64,000 nucleotides of DNA from Patiria pectinifera (lineage: Eukaryota > Echinodermata > Asteroidea > Valvatida > Asterinidae): NCBI GenBank assembly GCA_029964075.1, contig CM057142.1, positions 26,166,392 through 26,230,391 of the forward strand, read 5' to 3'. Made by a program: the position numbers and the translations under genes. Below are positions 1 through 12,302 of the stretch, in pieces. The first letter of the stretch is position 1. Each line of letters starts with the position of its first letter. Under the pieces are notes generated by a model. It searched no databases. It was not told where the DNA came from and worked only from the letters and a program-made list of their open reading frames with translations.

Positions 1-624
1 CAATGAAGATTTTTTTCCAAGGATATACAAATTTACTATGACAATCAGTTACATGTAGTCCTATTGTAGTGTTTATTATACAATGTGAACGTGTGCCACC
101 AAATGAAAAAAATGTCCTTTACATTTATAGTACATATACCAGTACATGTAAAAAACTCTTCATACATGTATACATGTACATGTACATGTAGGAGGGTTAA
201 TTTTAGGTAATTGCTGTAATTACTTTAGGTAATTACTGTAGGTTATTGTTGCAGAATGAATAGTCGTTTAGCTGCCGGTTTATGCAATTATGAGTATTAA
301 AACTGCACATCTATTCTACGTGTATTAGATGGATACAAGCATCATACTAGTGCATTCTGATTGCAAAATGGATCGTCATTCGTCCGATCAAGGCAGTGAT
401 TGCTTTAATCAGTGATTCACACCATGCAGGCACATGTGTGTAACACCGTGGTGCGAAGGCTCCCGTGGGTTTACGTTGTCATTGGATACTGTGTAATTTA
501 AAAATTATCTCTACCTAGTAGAAGGTCAAGGGATCCACTAAGAGTTGTCTCCTTAAAGGTAATATGCAGCATTTGCTTTGGGCTGTTAATGGATGGACTT
601 GGGATTCATAGCAAATATTTGTTT
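1..624. other. Non-coding, no recognised gene
   Basis: AT-rich sequence with a TGTACA-type self-complementary run at about 165-190 followed by GGAGGGTTAA. No exon with splice sites and family similarity is seen. Confidence 0.6.
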
Positions 625-1519
625 TTAAAGGAATGTACAACATTTGCTTTTGCTGTAATTTTCAGAAATAAATGGATTTGGATGAATACATGTAGTATGT
701 CATAGCAGATATTGTTACACTGACTTGTTTGATGCTTTGGGCTTGTAGATGCTGGAAAAACCAAGAAAACCAATCATGTTCTTGTAGTCTGGTTCCCTGA
801 CCCAGTTAAGATGAAACGGAGCAATTTATAAACGTTGGGGAATTTAAGGTCAGAGAATCAGCTGGCTTGTACCCCTTTACAGGTGTGTAATCAAGTGCAA
901 AGAAAATGCGGAATAACTAAATATAAGAATTTAGTGAGCAGTTTTTGACAAAAGCCAGTTTTCTCCAACGCTGGTCAGTTGACCAGCATTGGAAATTGAT
1001 ACAAAAATACCACTTAACTTAAAAATGTCAGCAAACCAGGAGCCACGATTTTACATGATGCTTTAGACTGTCATTCCTTAAGGCCAAAAAAAATTGTCCT
1101 CGGTGCGGCGACGCAGCTTTTTTTCTTTTTTTTTACTTGTTTTTTCTTCAAATGTCGGCTGATGCCTGCAAATGGTGCCCGACTAAATTTAGTGCAAAAT
1201 GTATGGGAACCCAAAGAGGCCACACAAAGCTTATACTCGATCGTAACCCCATCTAAAAACATGTTAAAATTGTGCAGCAGCAGGATTCCAGTCAAACCAG
1301 TGAGTTTGGCTGTTTTGAGACATCATCTTACATTGAAAAAAAACACCACTTTTTAATTTTGCCGACGTGCATGGCTACGGCGAAGCATTCACAGACCAGA
1401 AACCAGAGCCTTTTTTTTTGCCTAACAATCCAGCAAGGTATTTCATGGTACATGTACATGTACATGTAATTTGATCATTTTGTTTTTTGATGTTTGCAAA
1501 TGTTGTATCTTTCCTTTAA
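625..1519 (+). mobile_element. TTAA-bounded MITE, family A, with a nested insertion
   Basis: Starts TTAAAGGAATGTACAACATT and ends in the inverse (AATGTTGTATCTTTCCTTTAA); TTAA is at 625-628 and 1516-1519. A 28-bp near-palindrome lies at 965-992. Other copies: 4569-5110 and 5107-5582 (inverse), and 43470-43993. Compared with the intact copy at 43470, about 345 bp at 1079-1422 is a later insertion of another element. Confidence 0.8.
1079..1422 (+). mobile_element. Poly(A/T)-rimmed short element nested in the family A MITE
   Basis: Begins AGGCCAAAAAAAA and ends TTTTTTTTTGCCT, so its ends are rough inverted repeats. Its core (GGTGCCCGACTAAATTTAGT) recurs at about 40530-40825 and, more divergent, at about 7348-7700. 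Confidence 0.65.
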
Positions 1520-4500
1520 AGTTTTGTGTTCATAGATGCTGGAAAACCCAAGGAAAAAATGTTCTTGTACATGTAGACTGGTGAGAGGCCTAAATTGTAC
1601 ACATTGGTGGTGACTGCTAATTTTTGCCAGGTTAGCACACTGCCTCTAATTCTTAAGCAGCTCCATAAAACTGGTTCCCATATCTCTGTACCATGCAGTT
1701 TTGTTGGTTGTCAATTTTTAGCTGCGGGTAGACAGCTCAACAAATTATCATATCTCGCCATTAGTACGTTCGTTGGTTAGTAACACTCGCTGACATTGTC
1801 TATTGCTCCTACATATTTTGACTGATTTCAACCAAACTTTGTAAAAGTATCAGTAGCCCAGCCTCAACATTTTACATGATCAAACTGGCGTCAAAGGCTA
1901 CCATTGGGTCAATGTCAAAATAACGTCAAATTTCAAATAAGCTGACATGACAACTTAGCGCTGTCAACATGTTGGCCTTAGTCAAACATTAAAAATGTCC
2001 ATGGTGATCATTTCATCTGACATACCACTATAGCTATGGGGTCAAAGGTCAAAATAAATGTAAGATTAACACAAATGCATTGGCCCGCAGCTTCCGAGAT
2101 CGGATCGATCTTGTTTTTTACTGAAATAAAACCACAAAAATTGCGTTACCTTACATATGAACAATGTTTTGTAAAAATATACATTGATGGAAAATCTGTA
2201 AGTTGTACATGTAGGTTTATTTCTAATTGATGATCAACAATCCTGCACAACAATGGTCCTACTTTGACATGCCAATTGTCAAAACGTTGATGTAGAGTAC
2301 AGGCATACAAATTAAGATTGCCATTTATGTTTGTTCAAGATAAGAGAAACGCCATAATAATGGGACTTGGGTCCAAACTTCAAGTGTCAGAAATGGTGTG
2401 AGGGAAAGTCCACTTCATTTAGATAATTTTATGCCAGTTGTGGCATGTATTGCGTGTACAGGTCCATGTGAGTATGGTCACAATACATGTAACGTGGTAC
2501 TTGGATTTAATGAAACAAAACAAAATTAAACACCCACCCCCAAAAAATATTTTTTTAAAAATATAATGAAATGAAATGAAATTTAATAATAATAATAATG
2601 ATTAAAAAAAATAGTCCTCTAGCTTTAAACAGATTGCCATCAATTTAATAATCAAATAACATTTACATAGTGTAGTAACACTATGTGTACATTACATAAC
2701 CCAAATTTGAACAACAAAAACCCAATGCAGTCCAAAAATCACCATCCCTTTTCCAATTGCTTATTATCAAAACAGAAACAAAAGTAGCCAAAAAAAAAAG
2801 GAAAAGATATCTACATGTGTGTATGTAGATCAGAATTACATCGAATAAAACCATTTCCTCGACCAAAAAACAAGTGTAATCTCTGGCACTAATCTACCGG
2901 GTTAAGATTGATACCACCAGATATGGAAAACACATGCCCAAGATCCTGACTGATTTATACGCCAGACTTGAAATCCCAACTAATATCCTCTTTCGGCCGG
3001 GACTGCATCTAAGTACGTTCTGTGTAAATGCTGGCCAGTAATATCTGCCTCCTTGTAACCGACACAGTGAGGCTGAGCGATTGATCATTATGAATCGCTG
3101 CAGTGTGACTCACCTAAAGCTCTTTCGTTTTACTTTTTCAGGTTTTTTTTTTACGTGTGCGTGTGTCCTCCTCCCTGGTGGATGAATTACCATGGTCGGC
3201 ACGAGTCGGGCAAAGCCTAACTAAATGAGAATGTGTCAAATACAAATCCTTGCAACGAAGTTGAAATTTAAAACAACTTCAAATAAATAAATTTAAAAAC
3301 AGAAGATCTTTTGCAAGGTGCCGGTACACATGTAAATGTACAGTAACATGATGCTGAATAGTGTGTACATGTGTACATGTACAATGAACATGTATACATG
3401 TTTGCATACACTATAAATATAAAGTCTTGCCATAATGTACATGTACAATGTACATGTACATTGTTGTACATATTTATGTATCTCAATTTCTCTGTCTGAG
3501 CAATAAAATGTAGGCCTATCGGTGTATATAACATGTATTTTACATACATGTACATGTACATTACAAACTGGGCGTTTACCTAATTTGTGTATATTTTAAG
3601 CACCTTTGGGAATTTTTGGCAAATTGTGATTTTGCTTCTAAATTGATTTTGCTTGTAAACTAAGTAAAGTGTATTTCACCTCATTCAGTTTACCAACCCT
3701 TCATCCTACAAGCCTCTTGACATGCATGCATTCATACATCCATGTACCGGTATTTGTATTCTTGGACTATTTTTACATCAATCTCCAAGCCGTTTCCTCT
3801 CCATGGAGTCCGTCAGAACTTGCTGAGCCAGTTGATAGACATGGAAAGAAGGGTTAATTCGGATGTAACTCGATCCCCGGATCCATTTTGTAATTGCCCG
3901 ACCGCTTGATTACCATCATGAGAAAGAAGAAAAAAAACCCAGCCCTTGCTTTTGAACTTAATGTGTGCTGGGTCCCCCTTCTTCCCTCCAGCAGTTCCAC
4001 CGCCGCGCTCCAATCAATGCCTGGTTTCCAATGCCATTGTGCCCTCCGTGGCAGATTTGTAAAGTTGGGGGCACACCTTGGCTTCCTAAATCTATGCAAA
4101 TTGGCCAGAGAAAACCAGAGGAGTGCAGATATTTTTTTCTTTAATCCAGAAAGCAAGAATTAAAGGTGAGATTCAAGTCTGACAGATTTAGTCTGACAGA
4201 TTTGTTTGAATTCCCCCCCCCCCAAAAAAAAATACTGTAAATAAAAATGGGCATCAGACTGCAGTAATGAATTTAGACTGAAGCTTTTATGTCAAAATGT
4301 GTTTTTGTGTGTGTGTGTTTTAACAAATAAACTTCTAACATGAAGCTTCATTGTACATGTACATGTATGTACTGGTACATGTAGGGACAGTGGAGCACAT
4401 GTGCTTATATGCTGGATTTTGCCTTTGCCTCAAGTCTTTTGTAAAGTCATGATTCATTAATTGTGTTCGTGGAAATTGTGTGCAGGTAATGTATTACTCA

Positions 4501-4568
4501 TTGTGCAGTGACAAATATCTTGTTCTGTGTGTTTGTACCCAGTGCCACAGAAGAAATTTTGTATAGTA
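1520..4568. other. Non-coding stretch with dispersed and simple repeats
   Basis: About 1765-2000 matches 19200-19375 in inverse orientation (a dispersed repeat sharing CTCCTACATATTTTGACTGA). An AAT microsatellite lies near 2583-2600. 3340-3560 is crowded with ACATGT/GTACAT hexamers. 2880-3130 and 3780-4150 look unique and less AT-rich; no exon could be recognised there. Confidence 0.5.
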
Positions 4569-5110
4569 TTAAAGGTCACCTGTACCGTATACAACATTTG
4601 CAAACATAAAAACAATATACAACTTAAATACGGTACTTGGCTGTAACTTAGTCTCAAGCATCCTGTGAAATGATGGCACCCCTGTTGTGCTGTCATTTTC
4701 AAGAAAAGTGGAATTTTGGTATCAATTTCCAATGATGGTCGGTTACCCATCGTCTTTTTTTCAAATATTACCTCCAATTTACCAAACTTAGTTAATCCAC
4801 ATTTTGTTCGCCATCGGTTACACATCCGTTAACGTGTGCAAGCCAGCTATCGAGTATCGGTAGTCTGGTTCCCTGACGTGACAATTCTCCGACGTCTTGC
4901 TCTGTTCCGTCTGAAGTAGGGTCAGGGAACCAGACTACAAGAACACCATGTTTTTCTTGGTTTTTCCAGCATCTACATGTACATGTACATGTGCGAACAC
5001 AAAACTGTAAACAGGTCAGTGTACTATCAGTATTTGCTATAAAATACTCCCCCCATCCATCCATTTCTGAAAATTACAGCAAAAGCAAATGTTGTATATA
5101 TTACCTTTAA
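4569..5110 (-). mobile_element. TTAA-bounded MITE, family A (copy R1)
   Basis: Inverse copy; ends are TTAAAGGTCACC near 4569 and TTACCTTTAA at 5101-5110. The central palindrome is decayed. It shares its right TTAA (5107-5110) with the next copy. Confidence 0.75.
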
Positions 5111-5582
5111 AAGGGAAAATACAACATTTGCAAACATCAAAAAATAAAACTACCAAATCATTTTGAAATACCTTGCTGGACTGTTAGTGAATGACAGTGT
5201 AAAGCATCCTGTAAAATCATGGCACCTGGTAAACTGTCATTTTCAAGAAAAGTGGTATTTTTGTATCAATTTCCAACGCTGATCGGCCGATCAGCGTTGG
5301 AAAAAACTGGCTTTTTTTCAAATACTGGTGAACACAAGCCAGCTAGACTGACTGGTTCCCCCTACAATTACAATCAATGTATGTAAACTGCTCTGTTTCT
5401 TCTTAAATGGAGTCAGGGAACCAGATTACAGGAAAATGATTGTTTTTCTTGGTTTTTATAGCATTTTTAACCCAAAACCTCAAAAAGGTCAGTGTAACTA
5501 TATTTGCTATATATTTCCAACCCCCCAATTCCATCCATTTCTGAAAATTACAGCAAAAGCAAATGATGTATATTCCCTTTAA
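5107..5582 (-). mobile_element. TTAA-bounded MITE, family A (copy R2)
   Basis: Begins TTAAAAGGGAAAATACAACA and ends TGTATATTCCCTTTAA (TTAA at 5579-5582). A perfect 28-bp palindrome sits at 5273-5300. It abuts copy R1 head to tail with one shared TTAA. Confidence 0.78.
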
Positions 5583-7347
5583 CATTTTTTTTTATTTATT
5601 CGCCAACCTAGCCAAGAAAATGGGAGGGGGTCCTTCCCTCAGGTTAAAACTGGTTGCCATTGAGTTCATTGGCATGCAGAATCCAGATCTTTATCTTGTG
5701 GCCTACCACCAGGGGAATTTTTCTCAGCATAAACACTTCTTATCAATACCATTGCTGTCAAGCTGGCCAGGATTACTGTGTGCATTGTAACCGTGTGTAA
5801 TCATGGAGGAATTCCTCCATGGTGTATAATGTATGACAAATAAACCAGACTGTGGCAGTAACGAATGATGCAGTTCCCATGTAGACCCAACTGGGCATGA
5901 ATATTGGAATCTCTTCACTATTGTTTTTCGTACAAATACCCTACATTTTGCCCAAATTATTTTCAATGATATGGAATTTATTAAGTGTGTTTTGTTTCTT
6001 TCAAAAACGTACTTTGGTAAATTTTTGCACAATGCACACATGTAAACGTTATAAAAACATTCAGGGTGGCTATACGAGTTGCAACACTTGTAAATTAGTA
6101 ACATTTGACTGTCAATCTTTTGTTGCTTTTTTTGGGGGGGGTAAGAACAGTATATGTACATGTATCACCAGCTACACACATTGCAAGACCAGCTGGGTGA
6201 GAAATAACTGAACTGGAATCATTAAAAAAAAATGGAAAAAATAAAATAAAGTGACTGACAAAAGAACAATGCCCCCTACTGTGCATTATGACACCTTCCT
6301 ATTAGAAACTACAAATTGGCAGTAAATTACTTCCGTGTGCACTTCACACCTCTCTTGGCCTTGTGGTCAGCTGTCATTGCTGGCCTTGCCCCTTTAAGTA
6401 GCCAAGGAGATTCTAATTCTATTATGTTTTGACAGGTATTCTCAAATGATATGCTGCTGAGCACCATTCTTTTCTTTTGCTTTCAATCAATGCTGTTTTT
6501 TGTACAAAATGTACACACATTCTTGTTCCGTAGTTGTGGGGACATACACTCGTCTGTACGAGGTATTTGTGGGGACCGAAAATGCTGTGGGGACAGCAGA
6601 AAGTCCCCATAATTCAGTCCTAATTTGCCTAACAATAAAAAACTTTCCCATTACTCGGTGTTGGCCTACCCACTTACACACGTACACAACCCCAGTTTTA
6701 TGGGTAATTTATTCAGGCACTAGCCTTTGCGACCCCATATCCAATCTTTGTTCTCTCTCTGAAATATGAGTCCAGCTCTTTCTGGCAGAGTTCTAGCATT
6801 CACCGCTTCCTGAGGGAGAGCATTCCACACAACATGCACACATTAACGACTCCTTGGGAGAAGAAGTTCTTCCTGCATCCAATATTCAGGTTTGAAGATC
6901 TTCAGAGTGTGACCTCTTGCACTGGTGCTTTTTCTACTGTGGGAGGTTCTCAAATCCTTTTAACAACTTTTAACCCTAACCAAACTCAACCCAAGTTTAG
7001 CAGATGTTGTTGAAATCTGTTGGAATGGGTACAGTACCCCTAAACTGATAGTTTTTTACATTGGGTTCCAGGCATACCTCCAGAAACTACCGGTAAGTCC
7101 AACCAGGGTCCAACAGTGTCAGTGTGTGTGTATTTGCGTGTGTTGGAATTTGCCTGGATGGGCATGGTTCCTAGTAAACTATGCTAGGGAGTTACGGTTA
7201 AGCTGAATGTCTCTATAACTTATAAGGTCTCCTCTTACACGTCTTTGTTATAGCAAGTCGAGGGCCAGGGCACATTATATGTATAGGCCCTTATCTCAGT
7301 ATGTACATGTACATGTGTACATGACAGTTCAAAATAAAACATTGTGT
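5583..7347. other. Non-coding stretch
   Basis: No recognised gene or long repeat. Contains short G- and A-runs and a 'GGTATTTGTGGGGACCG' region near 6560 whose coding potential is not convincing. Confidence 0.4.
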
Positions 7348-7705
7348 TAAAGGCCAAAAAAAAGTAAAAGGTCCGACCGTATTTTGGCTGTTTTTTTTTT
7401 TTTTTTTTTTTTGACTTTTTTTTTTTTTTTTTGACTTTTTTGATGTTTCAAATGGCTGATGACTGCAAATGCAACGTACCGACTAAAAGAGATGCAAATG
7501 TATTGGCTTATTCTCGATCATATAAAATTATCTAAAATCATAACAAAATCTAAAAACCAGTAAAAAAGTTGCAAACCACCAGAAAAAGTCATTTTGTTGA
7601 CATCATCTTTTTTTTCATTTTGCCTTTTGAAAAAAACTTTTTCATTTTGGCGACGCAAAAGCTACGGCGACTTTTTTTTTTTTGGCTTTTTTTTTTTTTT
7701 TTTTT
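7348..7705 (+). mobile_element. T-rich relative of the 1079-1422 element
   Basis: Shares the GGCCAAAAAAAA start, the CTGATGACTGCAAATG core and the ACATCATCTT segment with 1079-1422 and 40530-40825. Long poly(T) tracts lie at about 7388-7440 and 7670-7710. Confidence 0.5.
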
Positions 7706-8222
7706 TTACCCCATCCGAAAAGTAACTTTTCGAATTATTGTTGAAAAACATATTATTAAAAAAAAAAAAAATACTAGAAAACTCCCTGGGAAATTACTCT
7801 TTCTGGATTATTGTATTCTTGAAGGCATCAATGAATTAATCAATGAAAAAAGAGCCTCTTTTTCCAATAATGCTTGAAAGACGTAAATTAGAAAATTATT
7901 AGGTTAGGTTTTGTTTTATATGGCAAGCGCGCAACGACGCACACACGCGCGCGCGCGCGCGCTTTAATTAATTTGATCAGTGAGCGCGCAGTCGCGTATA
8001 AGCAAGCTCGGCTCGTGAGAACGCGTCTCGGACGGACGCTGAATTCAATTCAAAACATGATTCAGCGCATTTTGATTTGAATTTGTGAGATCCTAGAATG
8101 CTGTTTTTCGGAATATACAGCTGAGCTGAGCTGCTGAAACTCTTCATAGTTGTTTGTGTTCCTTCTCTTAGATTTTTTTGACTTTTGTTGCTTCAAACAA
8201 ACAAAATGCACAAATTACGGAC
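7706..8222 (-). mobile_element. Divergent, truncated copy of MITE family E
   Basis: Inverse match to 13516-14054: shared blocks include AACTCCCTGGGAAATTA, TGAATTCAATTCAAAACATG, CCTAGAATGCTG and ATGCACAAATTACGGACTA. The left terminal repeat is missing, where the T-rich element adjoins. Contains an alternating CA/CG run at about 7939-7963. Confidence 0.6.
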
Positions 8223-9169
8223 TACATGTATATCTTTATAGCACTTTCTGTGTCTAATGTCATCCCATTGCATTTACTTGTACTGGTATGTATACATTGT
8301 ATCATAGGTTCATTTGGCAAAATGTCCACTGAACTTGTGGAATTTACCAGATTTACGGGTCTGTGAACATAAAGTTTGAACCAGAGATCATGTTGACTGA
8401 TTGTTAGCGCTGTCTCATGAAGAGATCTTCTGTCAGGCCGCATTGACAAATTGCAACCCAAAAGTCCCATGGTGGGTCAGGGTACCTGACCTTTCTCCAC
8501 ACAGGCCCCGCCCAGTTCTCTGGACAATTTATCATCTTGACAGAAAACGCCCCAGAATGTGCATGTAGTAATCATTCCTGTTTGGGAGTCCTTGTTATTG
8601 TTTGTATACAGTCGAGACTATTTATCCATCTGGGGTTTACAGACAAGGGCATGAGGTTAGTTTGCGCCCAAGTGAGATCTACAGTGTGGCAAGCTGAAGT
8701 CCCTGGTCCCTGGACATGCTGCACCCACCCTACAAGTTTGAGAAGTTTTGTGATTGATTATAGGAAAAGGAGATTTTGGGAATGTACATTTGTATGTTGG
8801 TGAATGTGGTGTGAGATATGGCCTTTTTTCTCAGTCAAGGGATGTGTGGCACACAAGATGAAGCAGAGAGTGCCGAAAAAACATATGTGTCCCACATCTC
8901 AGAAGTTGCACGTACCGGTAACAATTGATTGCATGTGCAAATTACACTTGTCAAATATGTAAGCTCAAAGGATAAAAGTTTTGACTTGCTCTGCATTTTC
9001 TGCAAGAAATTAATCAAAACATGGCAAGTGTGCAGTGTACAATCATGGAGCTATAAAAATACCGGTAGCTCCATGACACATTGTAAACTTTAACTGAGAG
9101 CATTGGACCTGTTGTCGTGTGTTGCAACTTGACACTTTTTTACCATTCTGGACCATTGAAAATACATTA
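8223..9169. other. Non-coding stretch, apparently unique
   Basis: No repeat copy elsewhere in the window was noticed and no exon could be supported. The ORF of 88 codons at 8537-8803 lacks any recognisable motif. Confidence 0.4.
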
Positions 9170-9360
9170 ACCCAACTCCATCAAAATCCATTAGCCATTT
9201 TGGTGGATTTTGGGGGATTTGGTCCTGCAGGCATGGTTTGACTAAATATTGATGGAGTATGATGGACTTGGGCCTGGAGGCCTACATGTAAAGCAAAGCA
9301 TGCATTGGAAGCAGTGTGATTGATGGATTTTGGTGGACTTGGTCCACTACTTAGTAAAAG
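9170..9360 (-). repeat. CCATCAAAATCC-type dispersed repeat
   Basis: Built from GATGGATTTTGGTGGA-like units with GGACTTGGTCC; a second copy in the other orientation is at 51420-51740. The far end (CTACTTAGTAAAAG) matches CTTTTACTAGGAAC of the other copy. Confidence 0.6.
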
Positions 9361-9637
9361 ACAGTAGGTAAATCCAAAATACAACATGATGATATGACAA
9401 GTGTACATTTACATGTACCTGAATAATGTGTACATTGTCCATCAAACTACACCTTTGTAAGGTCAATTAACCATCAAATGGTCTGCAGTTATATTATTTC
9501 ATTTCATTCAAAAGTGAAGGTGCGTACATGTCAACTAACTGTTGAATCCTGGCTGAATCCAACATAATCAAATACAGCGTAGAACACAAGATCCAACAAG
9601 AAATGCCTCCTATAGGTTTTTGATGGATGCCGTCTTT

Positions 9638-9960
9638 TACACTGTAAGTAAGCGTCTCAACCCGGGTTGAACTGAACCCAGTGCTGCCCTGGGCTGAGTT
9701 TTTGATTTTTCAACCCTGCATCGTTTCACACTTGCTTCGTGCAAACTGAGGTGATTGCGCTCTGTTACTTTTGTTTGAACACCTGGGGAGAGTTCCAACC
9801 TGGGCTGTAAATCCCAACCCTGGTCTGGAGCAGGGTTGAGTTCAACCCGGGGCGAAACCAATCTCAAGGTTGACCCAGGGTTGGCGCAGGGTTGAAAAAT
9901 GTTGTCGAGTGTGAAACGCCACATGTTTTCAAGCCTGCGTCAGCCCCCCCATCAACCCTG
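9638..9960. repeat. CAACCC/GGGTTG-rich inverted-repeat element
   Basis: Starts near TTTTACACTGTAAGTAAGCG and CAACCCGGGTTGAACTGAAC, ends near GTGTGAAACGCC, with many CAACCC and GGGTTG units inside. No coding content. Confidence 0.45.
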
Positions 9961-11959
9961 AGATTTGTCTATTTAATGGTCCGCGGTTAAACATTTGAAC
10001 GAAATTGTGCCTCACCCCTCAGTAGCAAATATGAATTGTACGTGAAGTACATTACCATAAATGCTTCTGTCAGAAAAGGCCAATTACAATGTAACTTGGA
10101 GTCCCTCCTTAGCAAGGAGCCAGAAATCTAAATCTTCAAAAGATTAGATGTCAACGGCAGACAATATTTTTGATTACTTTTGTCTTCTTCTGAAGTTGTG
10201 CTTGTGTTTGGGCAGACAGTTGGAGACAGTCGGTCATTCCCTGGTGCCCACATGATCCAAAGTGCAAAATGATCGGCAAGCGTTGCTTTAATATTAGCAG
10301 ACACCCGGTTCATGACAGTCCCACGCAAACAGCATCCCTGGTATGAAGTTGGGGAATATCCAAATCACTCGCGTTTAATCCACAACGATCAATCATCGCG
10401 CAGGCTAGCGTTGTACCAAGTATCTGCATTAGCAAAGGCTCCTTCAAGTGCATGCATAATTTTTTTTCCCACAATACACTCTTTTTATGTATCATACATG
10501 TACATGTATGTATAAATGTTTGGATGGTTGTGGTTTTTAAATTACATGTAGTCCCTTGTTTTTTGGGGTTTTTTTTTGGGGGGGGGACAGAGGAGGGAGG
10601 GGGTGACGGAGGAGGGAGGGGGTAAGGGAGGGGATCGAGTCTGAGTTCCTGTCAAAATATGGTTATCTGTTCAAGATTGAGCCACAGTTTGTACAATTGT
10701 GCGACATGTACTACAACTCATGTCAATGAATAGCATACCATACATTGTACATACATGTAACACATTGAATTTAGAGAGAAATTTGTAACATATTAAACAC
10801 AGTAGAACAGGAAAAAAAAGAAATGTATAGTGTAGTTCAGATTTCATTTCAATCTTGTCATATCTAGCGGGCATAGGCGGGTGGGTGAGCGCAATGTTCT
10901 TCTTGTCCGCACATACCTGTCACGTTCTTGCATTGCTGTGCCAGCTTTGTGTCTGTTATACTTTTCCTTTTGTGCACGCCCCACTATTCGTTAAGTCATG
11001 CCGGCGGCTGTCATGTGGGGTAATTTTACATCATGAAAATCAAGTTTAGTGTAATTTAGAAAGGGAGTCCCCCCCCCCCTGTTTTTTAATTAATTTAACC
11101 AGCCTTTGGGCAGTCAACTTCTGTCCAAGGTTTTCTTGGCTGAGGGCGTGTTGTGTTTTCCGCTCAGAGAGCTGTGTGTGAAATTTGTAGCTGCAAGGAT
11201 TTATATTTAAACACATAGTTGAGTCATCGCGTGGTACCTGCGCTCGGGTGTGTGTCTGTGGTTGGGATATTGGAGTTCACAAGCCAACTCCTGACCTGGC
11301 CACATTGGTGATGATTCTCTATGTAAATCAAATTACATTACACGTGTGATCTTCATTGCCTTTATTTGGAAGCAGTGCAATAGAGATTGATGGAAAGCTT
11401 TATCCAGAAGTAAGGAGTTACCCGTACTTTCTATTTCAAATTGTCTTTTTTACTATTGACCCTTTACATCATAGACCTTAGGACAACATGATCATACTTA
11501 TTGTACATTTGTACTCACTGTACAGGTTTCGAAATTCGCCGATCAAGTTTTACACACGCCAGCGGCAACTGTGTGCCGCGCTAAAAGTTGCATGCAAAGT
11601 GCGTCTATTAGAATTTGCGTGCGGCAATTGATATTATGGGCCACTGATCGACAATTTCGTGCTCCTGTTGTAGTATCAAGATTATCATGTGTATATTTTA
11701 AACAGTACTTGACTTGCTGAAGTATTTTTAAAGAAGTGGCATCTGACAATATAGTGCTGCACAGTCGTGTTGTTTCTGGGTATTTTTTTTTCTTCGAATA
11801 TTTGAACCGGAAAAAAGCTATTTGAATATTTGGTTGATGATCGACTCGGAATATGCAAATATTCAGTATATTCTGGACAGCTCTATATTGTACATGTACC
11901 GTACGTATACACGTTATGTACATTGTCATCATTTTTTGGAATTAGTCTTTGGGAGATCC
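9961..11959. other. Non-coding stretch with a G-rich tract
   Basis: 10575-10635 is a G/A-rich strand with many GGG runs. TGTACA hexamers occur at 10495-10510 and 10740-10760. No exon found. Confidence 0.45.
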
Positions 11960-12302
11960 TTAACCCTCCTGCTTTTTAAACAGTCACAGACAGTCAAAAT
12001 TGACTTCCACTTCCCCTGCTAAACTTTAAACAAAGGCTAGTCACCAGCAGTTAGATCACATGTCAAGCAAGCACTGTGACTAGTCAAACTGGGTCAACAG
12101 ACAAAGCAGGCAAGTTGTGGTCACAGCTGTTTTATCACTCACCGGGAGTCAAAGCATAGCTGTATCAAGTTATTTTAACAGTCCCCGCCAGTTGATCCTG
12201 CTTTATGTGGGCTGGGAATTCTGAACTGTTGAAAACAGTCTCTTGTTTTTTGACTGAAAGGACTTCTTGGCACATAATGTATGTTTGCATAGGAGGGATA
12301 AT
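11960..12302 (+). mobile_element. TTAACCCTCC-ended MITE, family D
   Basis: Begins TTAACCCTCCTG (TTAA 11960-11963) and ends GGAGGGATAA. A second copy at about 63480-63817 shares GTCAAAGCATAGCTGTA and GTTGAAAACAGTC and ends GGAGGGTTAA. CCC...GGG ends inside TTAA are like piggyBac-type elements. Confidence 0.65.

Noticed and set aside
5724-6161. 145-codon open frame on the - strand
   Set aside because: AT-rich composition, no motif, and no splice-flanked or conserved segment.
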